Translations under genes and position numbers: made by a program
DNA from: Rhodocyclales bacterium
GTDB taxonomy: Bacteria; Pseudomonadota; Gammaproteobacteria; Burkholderiales; Rhodocyclaceae
Length of the DNA stretch: 64,000 nucleotides
NCBI GenBank assembly: GCA_016235745.1
Contig: JACRJA010000012.1
Location: 1-64,000, forward strand
Direction: 5' to 3'
The notes under the pieces: model-generated
Told to the model about the DNA's origin: nothing
The model's database searches: none
What the model saw: the letters and a program-made list of their open reading frames with translations, nothing else
Shown: positions 58,113 to 64,000 of the stretch, in pieces
Layout of the letters: every line of letters begins with the position of its first letter
Numbering within the stretch: the stretch's first letter is position 1

Positions 58113-59150
58113 TCAGCGATGGGCCGATGGCTGGTTGGGGATGCCCTCGATCGGGCATTCCGGCGTGCCCACGGTGGAACGGGTGATTGCCTCCACCTTC
58201 TTGCGCGTGCCTTCCGGATCATTGATCCACTCGCCGTAGAAGCTGTAGGGGCAGGCGGCAACGCCGGTGGGTTCTTCGCCGGAGTTGATCTTGCCGGTGT
58301 AGCCACGGTGCAGCAGCTTGAAGAGGTGGTTCTCCGACTGCGCGTTCTTGCGGAAATCGCGGATCAGGCTGGTAGAGAGTTCGGCGTACTGGATGCCCAT
58401 CTCTTCCTCACCGCATTCGCCCAGCGTACGGCCGTCGAAGCCAATGATGGCCGAGTGGCCGAAGTAGGAATACACACCGTCGAATCCGGTGGCGTTGGCT
58501 ACGGCCACGTAGCAGTTGTTCATCCACGCCATCGCCTTGGCCACCATCACCTGCTGGTCCTTGGCCGGGTACATGTAGCCTTGGCAGCGCACGATCAACT
58601 CGGCGCCCTTCATCGCGCAGTCACGCCAGATCTCGGGGTAGTTGCCGTCATCGCAGATGATGAGACTGATCTTCATGCCCTTAGGGCCATCAGACACATA
58701 GGTGCAGTCGCCCGGATACCAGCCTTCGATTGGCACCCAAGGCATGATCTTGCGGTATTTCTGCACAATCTCGCCACGGTCGTTCATCAGGATCAGCGTG
58801 TTATAGGGCGCCTTGTTAGGGTGGTCTTCATGACGCTCGCCGGTCAGCGAGAACACACCCCACACCTTGGCCTTGCGGCAGGCGGCGGCGAAGATCTCGG
58901 TCTCCTCGCCCGGTACCATGGCCGCGGTGTCGTACATTTCTTGGGGGTCGTACATGATCCCGTGGGTCGAATACTCGGGAAAGATCACCAGATCCATTCC
59001 CGGCAGGCCCTTCTTCATGCCTACCACCATTTCAGCAATCTTGCGCGCATTGTCCAGCACCTCGGCCTTGGTGTGCAGGCGCGGCATCTTGTAGTTGACC
59101 ACCGCAACGCCCACGCAATCGGCGCTGCTCGAAATGTCTCCGTGTCTCAT
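58113..59150 (-). CDS. amiE: Aliphatic amidase
   Basis: [61 protein letters not shown]; nitrilase Glu/Lys/Cys ([26 protein letters not shown]). Confidence 0.96.
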   Translation of the reverse strand: MRHGDISSSADCVGVAVVNYKMPRLHTKAEVLDNARKIAEMVVGMKKGLPGMDLVIFPEYSTHGIMYDPQEMYDTAAMVPGEETEIFAAACRKAKVWGVFSLTGERHEDHPNKAPYNTLILMNDRGEIVQKYRKIMPWVPIEGWYPGDCTYVSDGPKGMKISLIICDDGNYPEIWRDCAMKGAELIVRCQGYMYPAKDQQVMVAKAMAWMNNCYVAVANATGFDGVYSYFGHSAIIGFDGRTLGECGEEEMGIQYAELSTSLIRDFRKNAQSENHLFKLLHRGYTGKINSGEEPTGVAACPYSFYGEWINDPEGTRKKVEAITRSTVGTPECPIEGIPNQPSAHR

Positions 59151-59222
59151 GGATTGGGTCTCCTGGTGAGGTGGGTTGCAAAGGATGTGCTCTCATTATC
59201 AGAGGGGCGGTGCGCCGCACAA

Positions 59223-59240
59223 ATACGTTGTTTGACGTAT
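59223..59240. promoter_or_regulatory. 18-bp inverted-repeat element ATACGTTGTTTGACGTAT upstream of amiE
   Basis: Reverse complement ATACGTCAAACAACGTAT, 17/18 match to 44698-44715. Confidence 0.65.
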
Positions 59241-59746
59241 CGGGTTGCTTGAATGATATAATGCGTAATCTGAAATGCATAGATGATTCCGCCGTCGCTG
59301 ATATATCGTTTACGCTCGCTGTGGCGCGCAAGGGGCCGAGCATGACGCAAAATCGGCAGGAGAAGCGGGATGGGTAGAGTACGCATGCTCTACGTTTTGA
59401 GCGATGCGCTGTGGGAGGGGATCGAGCCTTTGATTTCTGTACCGGCACCGGTGCATCCAGGAGAAAAGGGCATGATGTCAAGGTAGTTCGGGTGATCGTT
59501 TTTGCTTACCCGAGCGCCACTTTCGGCAACATTGCTCGGACGGGCTCGGCGGCGGGGCCGAAACCGCTGGCGCGGCGACACCAAGTCAAAGTCTGCGACC
59601 CACGAAGCCCCCGCGACGACGACGCAAGTCGTTAAGCGGTGGGGGAGGTTATGTCGGGTGCTACGTTGCTAATCGATGAGTGAGTGGGCGTGATTCCTCT
59701 TTCCTTATCTCGAGTTTCAGTTATACCTTGATAAACGTATTGACAT

Positions 59747-59767
59747 ATTTCCGCATCGTACGGAAAT
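59747..59767. promoter_or_regulatory. Palindromic operator ATTTCCG-CATCGTA-CGGAAAT
   Basis: Perfect 7-bp arms with 7-bp spacer, ~20 bp before the SDR start. Confidence 0.65.
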
Positions 59768-59786
59768 CCAGGTAAGGAGGAGTGGG

Positions 59787-60677
59787 ATGGCAATCGAGAC
59801 GTATCGTTCGGTGTTCCGGCCTGGCTTGTTCGCCGGCCAGAGCGTCATCGTCACGGGCGGGGGGAGCGGCATCGGGCGCTGCACGGCGCACGAGCTGGCG
59901 AGCCTGGGGGCCAAGGTCGCCTTGGTGGGGCGGCGTCGCGAGAAACTCGCAGCGGTCAAGGCAGAGATCGAGGCCGGTGGCGGAAGTGCCACGATCCACT
60001 CTTGTGATATTCGCGACGAAGAAGCGGTCAAGGCGATGGTAGCCCAAGTGCTCGCCCAGCATGGCCGCATCGATGGTCTCGTCAATAACGCCGGTGGCCA
60101 GTTTCCCGCCCGTGCGCGCGACATCACGCTCAAGGGGTGGGAGGCGGTGGTCAAGAACAACCTTACTGGCGGTTTCCTCGTCTCGCGCGAAGTGTATACG
60201 CAGTGGATGGAGGAACACGGCGGAGCCATCGTAAACATCATCGCCGACATCTGGGGTGGGATGCCGACCATGGCGCACAGTGGCGCAGCGCGCGCTGGTA
60301 TGCTTTCGTTTACCGAGACCGTCGCCTGCGAATGGGCCCATTCGGGAGTGCGCGTCAATGCCGTGGCGCCGGGGTGGATTGCCAGCAGCGGCTTTGACAC
60401 CTACGACGAGGCGATGCAACAGGAATTGCGCCGTCTGCAGACGAAAGTGCCGCTGCAGCGCTACGGCACCGAGGCCGAGGTCTCGGCGGCGATCGTCTTC
60501 CTGCTGTCCGAGGCGGCCGCCTTCATCACGGGTTCCTATATTCGTGTCGATGGTGGCGTGCCCAACGCGCGTCCAACATGGAAACTCATTGCGCACGACC
60601 GCTCGAAACCGTTCAATGGCTTCCTGCTCTATCGACCACCGCGCTGCTTGCAACCCGAAGCGGGAGAACCTTCATGA
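59787..60677 (+). CDS. SDR-family oxidoreductase (peroxisomal-type enoyl-CoA / 2,4-dienoyl-CoA reductase-like)
   Basis: VTGGGSGIGRCTAHELASLGAKVALVGRR; VNNAGGQFPARARDIT; GSYIRVDGG. Confidence 0.85.
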   Translation: MAIETYRSVFRPGLFAGQSVIVTGGGSGIGRCTAHELASLGAKVALVGRRREKLAAVKAEIEAGGGSATIHSCDIRDEEAVKAMVAQVLAQHGRIDGLVNNAGGQFPARARDITLKGWEAVVKNNLTGGFLVSREVYTQWMEEHGGAIVNIIADIWGGMPTMAHSGAARAGMLSFTETVACEWAHSGVRVNAVAPGWIASSGFDTYDEAMQQELRRLQTKVPLQRYGTEAEVSAAIVFLLSEAAAFITGSYIRVDGGVPNARPTWKLIAHDRSKPFNGFLLYRPPRCLQPEAGEPS

Positions 60678-61381
60678 GCCGTACTTTCTTTTCCGATACC
60701 GATATCCTCGCCGATTCCGATCGCTTTGCCCCTTACCTACGCCCTGGGGTCTTCGTCGATAGCGACCATCCTGCCGTGATCGACTTCGCTCGGTCGCGGG
60801 TCGAGGCGTGCGAGAGTGCCCTCGAGGCTGCCGTGCGTCTGTACTACGCCGTGCGCGATGAGTTTCTCTACGACCCTTACGGCATCGATACCTCCGTCGA
60901 GGCCCTCAAGGCGAGTCGGGTGATCGAAGTGGGCCGCGGTTTTTGCGTACCCAAGGCAGCTTTGCTGGCGGCGGCGGCCCGCGCCGTGGGTATTCCGGCT
61001 CGAGTGGGCTATGCCGACGTGCGCAACCACCTTACCAGTCCGCGCCTGCGCGAGGCCATGGGGACGGATCTCTTCGTCTTCCACGGGTATACCGAATTGT
61101 GGCTCGAGGGGAGATGGGTGAAAGCCACCCCGGCCTTCAATCGGACTTTATGCGAAAAGGCTGGAATCAAACCCTTGGAATTCGACGGACGGCAGGATTC
61201 GTTGTTTCACGAGTTCGATGTCGCCGGTCGTCGCCACATGGAGTATGTACGGGATCGTGGCACGTTCGCCGATTTGCCGCGCGAGCAGATGCTGGCGGCC
61301 TGGGCCGAGCATTATCCCGGTTATGAGCGCTGGGCAGGTGCAGTCAAGGGGGATTTTCAGTCCGAGGCACAGGGGCAGTAG
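60674..61381 (+). CDS. Transglutaminase-like cysteine peptidase family protein
   Basis: GRGFCVPKAALLAAAARAVGIPARVGYADVRNH; HGYTELWLEGRWVKATPAFN (Cys-His-Asp-type). Confidence 0.85.
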   Translation: MSRTFFSDTDILADSDRFAPYLRPGVFVDSDHPAVIDFARSRVEACESALEAAVRLYYAVRDEFLYDPYGIDTSVEALKASRVIEVGRGFCVPKAALLAAAARAVGIPARVGYADVRNHLTSPRLREAMGTDLFVFHGYTELWLEGRWVKATPAFNRTLCEKAGIKPLEFDGRQDSLFHEFDVAGRRHMEYVRDRGTFADLPREQMLAAWAEHYPGYERWAGAVKGDFQSEAQGQ

Positions 61382-61390
61382 CGATAAGCG

Positions 61391-62722
61391 CTACTGCGCG
61401 CGGCCGCTGCCGCCCAGCAGCACCGCCACCACCGCTTTCTTGTTCCCGGCGCGGTGCGGAGCCGCTTCCTTTGCTGCGGCAAGCACGGCGTCAGCCTTGG
61501 GTTCGTAGGGGCGGGAGAAGTCGAAGCCGTCGGGGGAGCGCCCGCTGCGTTCGCTGCGGCGGCGGGCGGGTTCGGCGCGCCGTTCACGCGCCGGCGGCTC
61601 CAGCGTCTCGCAAGGGATGGCGCGGCCGAGCATTTTTTCGATGGCTTGGAGCCGCTCTGCTTCGCTCGCATCGACGAGCGAGATTGCCAAGCCTTCGTGC
61701 CCGGCGCGACCGGTGCGCCCGACGCGGTGGATGTAGTCTTCGGGGTTGGAGGGCAGGGCGAAGTTGATGACGAAGGGGAGCTCTTCGATGTCTAGCCCTC
61801 GGGCGGCGACGTCGGTGGCCACGAGCACGCGCAAGCGCCCGCTTTTGAAGGCTTCGAGCACGTCGAAGCGCTGCTGCTGGGATTTGTCGCCGTGGATCGC
61901 TTCGGCCTGGATACCGTGCCGCTGCAGGTGGGAAGCAAGCCGTCCGCAGGCGATCTTGGTGTCGACGAAGACGAGCGCCTGACCGGGGTGGCGCTGCAGC
62001 AGCTCGACGAGCGCCTCGCGCTTATGCGGGGCCTCGCAGCGCACGATGCGGTGCGTGATGGTCTCGCTCACCGTGTTGCGCTGCGCCACTTCGATCGTTT
62101 CCGGCTCGCGCAGCAGCTGCTGCGCGAGTTTCTTGATTTCGGGCGAGAAGGTGGCCGAGAAGAGCACGGTCTGGCGTTGCTGCGGCAAGCGCTCCATGAT
62201 GCGGCGGATGTCGGGCATGAACCCCATGTCGAGCATCCGGTCGGCTTCGTCGAAGACGAGAAATTCGACCTGGTTGAGCTGGATGGTCTTCTGTTCGAGG
62301 TGATCGAGCAGCCGTCCCGGCGTGGCCACGACGATTTCCACGCCGCGGCGCAGTTCCTCGATCTGCGGCTTGATGTCCACGCCGCCATAGATCGCCGCGG
62401 CGCGCAGCGGCAGATGCTTGCCGTACTGACGCACGGATTCATAGACTTGCAGCACCAGCTCGCGCGTGGGGGCGAGGACGAGCGCGCGCACGGGGTGGCG
62501 GGCAGGGCTTGCCGAGGTGTTGGCGTGGGGCGCGAGGCGCTGCAGCAGCGGCAGGGTGAATCCGGCGGTCTTGCCGGTGCCGGTTTGGGCGGCGCCGAGC
62601 AGGTCCTTGCCGGCGAGGATGCGCGGGATGGCTTGGGCCTGGATCGGCGTGGGTTCGGTGTAACCGAGGTCGTTGACGGCGGCAAGCAGTTCCGGCAGAA
62701 GCCCAAGCTCAGAGAAAGTCAT
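61391..62722 (-). CDS. DEAD-box RNA helicase (RhlE-like)
   Basis: AQTGTGKTAGF, VFDEADRMLDMGF, ATDVAARGLDIEELP, HRVGRTGRAG. Confidence 0.95.
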   Translation of the reverse strand: MTFSELGLLPELLAAVNDLGYTEPTPIQAQAIPRILAGKDLLGAAQTGTGKTAGFTLPLLQRLAPHANTSASPARHPVRALVLAPTRELVLQVYESVRQYGKHLPLRAAAIYGGVDIKPQIEELRRGVEIVVATPGRLLDHLEQKTIQLNQVEFLVFDEADRMLDMGFMPDIRRIMERLPQQRQTVLFSATFSPEIKKLAQQLLREPETIEVAQRNTVSETITHRIVRCEAPHKREALVELLQRHPGQALVFVDTKIACGRLASHLQRHGIQAEAIHGDKSQQQRFDVLEAFKSGRLRVLVATDVAARGLDIEELPFVINFALPSNPEDYIHRVGRTGRAGHEGLAISLVDASEAERLQAIEKMLGRAIPCETLEPPARERRAEPARRRSERSGRSPDGFDFSRPYEPKADAVLAAAKEAAPHRAGNKKAVVAVLLGGSGRAQ

Positions 62723-62806
62723 CGGAGGTCGTGCGCTCCAGAAACGGAAGGAAAGGGTCAGGACAAGAAATTATACGCCGGTATCGGGTGATCGACAGCA
62801 GCGCGT

Positions 62807-63871
62807 TCAGGCGAGCGCCCGGGCGAAGAGGGTGACTTCTTCGCGGTCGTGGTAGAGCTGCTTGCAGCGCAACTCGATGCCGCCGGCCTCGCGAGCGAGC
62901 CGCTGGAGCCGCTTGCGCGCGTCTTCCAGGGCTTCGAGGCGTTTTTTCATCGGCAGTTTCAGGTTGAAGAGGGCATGGCGGCACAGGCGCAGGGCGAACC
63001 AGCGGCCGACGAGCTCGGCGATGCGGCTGGGCTGCTCCACCATGTCGCACAGCAGCCAGTCGACGCGACCGCGCGGGCGCCAGGTAAAGCCGTCGGCACG
63101 TTGCCAGTCGACGAGCCCGGAGGCGAGGAGCCGCTCATCCAGCCGGCCGTTGTCGATCGCGCTCACCCGCAAGCCACGCTGCACCATCTGCCAGGTCCAG
63201 CCACCGGGTGCGGCGCCCAGATCGACCGCTTTCATGCCGGGGCGCAGCCAGCGGGCGCGTTCGTCTTCGTCGAGCAGCACGAGAAACGCCTCGGCGAATT
63301 TGAGCGCGGAGCGGCTGGGCGCTTGCGCCGGCAGGCGCAGCCGCGGGATGCCGTTTTCCCAGGGGGAGAGGAGCCCGGAGGGGGCGCTGCCCAAAAAGGC
63401 TTCGCGCGAGGAGGGGAAAAAGACGACGAGGGTCTCACGGGCGCGCTCGGCGAATTTGCCGCGCTCGGCGAGCGCCGTCTCGAGGTGCGGCCGCAGCCGG
63501 CGGGTGAAACCGGAGAGGGGCCGGCCTTCGTCGCTGTCGGGAAAGGCGAGGCGCAGGGCGCCGAAGCGCGTCCGGGGGTGATGGTGCTCGATGTTCTCGA
63601 CCAGGGGACGCACGCGATCGCGTTCGGGCAGCGCCAGCCGGTCGAACCAGGGCAGGCACTCGCGGGCGAACACGAGCTCGCGCCAGGAGGGCAGGGGAAG
63701 GCCGTCCGGCAGCGGTGCATGGGTATCCAGCAGCACGTAGCCGCTGCGCACCGGCAGCGTGACTTCAGCGGCAAGGCCTTGGGTCTCGGCCCAGTGGCGC
63801 AGCTCGGCGGCGGCCTCGGGCTCGAAACCGGGGCGGGTGAGGGCGATCAGCCCTTGCGGCGGGGAATGCAT
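62807..63871 (-). CDS. rlmM: 23S rRNA 2'-O-ribose C2498 methyltransferase
   Basis: GMKAVDLGAAPGGWTWQMVQRGLRVSAIDNG; VDWLLCDMVEQPSRIAELV. Confidence 0.92.
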   Translation of the reverse strand: MHSPPQGLIALTRPGFEPEAAAELRHWAETQGLAAEVTLPVRSGYVLLDTHAPLPDGLPLPSWRELVFARECLPWFDRLALPERDRVRPLVENIEHHHPRTRFGALRLAFPDSDEGRPLSGFTRRLRPHLETALAERGKFAERARETLVVFFPSSREAFLGSAPSGLLSPWENGIPRLRLPAQAPSRSALKFAEAFLVLLDEDERARWLRPGMKAVDLGAAPGGWTWQMVQRGLRVSAIDNGRLDERLLASGLVDWQRADGFTWRPRGRVDWLLCDMVEQPSRIAELVGRWFALRLCRHALFNLKLPMKKRLEALEDARKRLQRLAREAGGIELRCKQLYHDREEVTLFARALA

Positions 63872-63947
63872 GGCGTACACTACGAGCGAAACGGTAATGA
63901 TACCGCGGCGCGCCCGCGGCGACGCGCTTTTCGACGAGGAGAGAACA

Positions 63948-64000
63948 ATGGAGTATCGCACGCTGGGAGATGGCGCCTTGCGGGTGTCGGCGATCTGCAT
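63948..64000 (+). CDS. Aldo/keto reductase, 5' fragment
   Basis: ATG preceded by GAGGAGAG; MEYRTLGDGALRVSAIC; cut by window end. Confidence 0.6.
   Translation, partial: MEYRTLGDGALRVSAIC

Overview
64 kb of a GC-rich chromosome, probably betaproteobacterial (inferred from gene content and order). The left ~37.6 kb is mostly core genome: an IS1380-type transposase next to a partial second IS, rhodanese, an OmpR/EnvZ-like two-component pair with a divergent LTXXQ protein, ftsH (interrupted by an in-frame TAG), folP-glmM-tpiA-secG, tRNA-Leu(GAG), the full 14-gene nuo operon, NUDIX, 6-phosphofructokinase, murJ, rpsT, a short PpiD-like protein, fabI, smpB, ratA/ratB, guaB and guaA. From ~37.8 to ~59.5 kb lies an amide/urea nitrogen-acquisition block: fmdB-fmdA-urtEDCBA on the minus strand; then a transporter-like hybrid histidine kinase plus LuxR-type regulator and ureD-A-(orf)-B-C-E-F-G-J on the plus strand; then a VWA protein / MoxR-type AAA+ pair and amiE on the minus strand. 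The main observations are: an 1153-aa NCS1-permease/Cys-cluster/hybrid-kinase fusion; a near-identical 18-bp inverted repeat and an exact 17-bp element shared by the urtA and amiE promoter regions; a textbook two-site NtrC/sigma-54 promoter abutting the ureD start; IS-end-like repeats bracketing the urt-fmd-ure block; and a MoxR/VWA pair behind amiE. The right end carries an SDR-transglutaminase pair, a DEAD-box helicase, rlmM and the start of an aldo/keto reductase. All functional calls come from reading the supplied translations; no database search was run.
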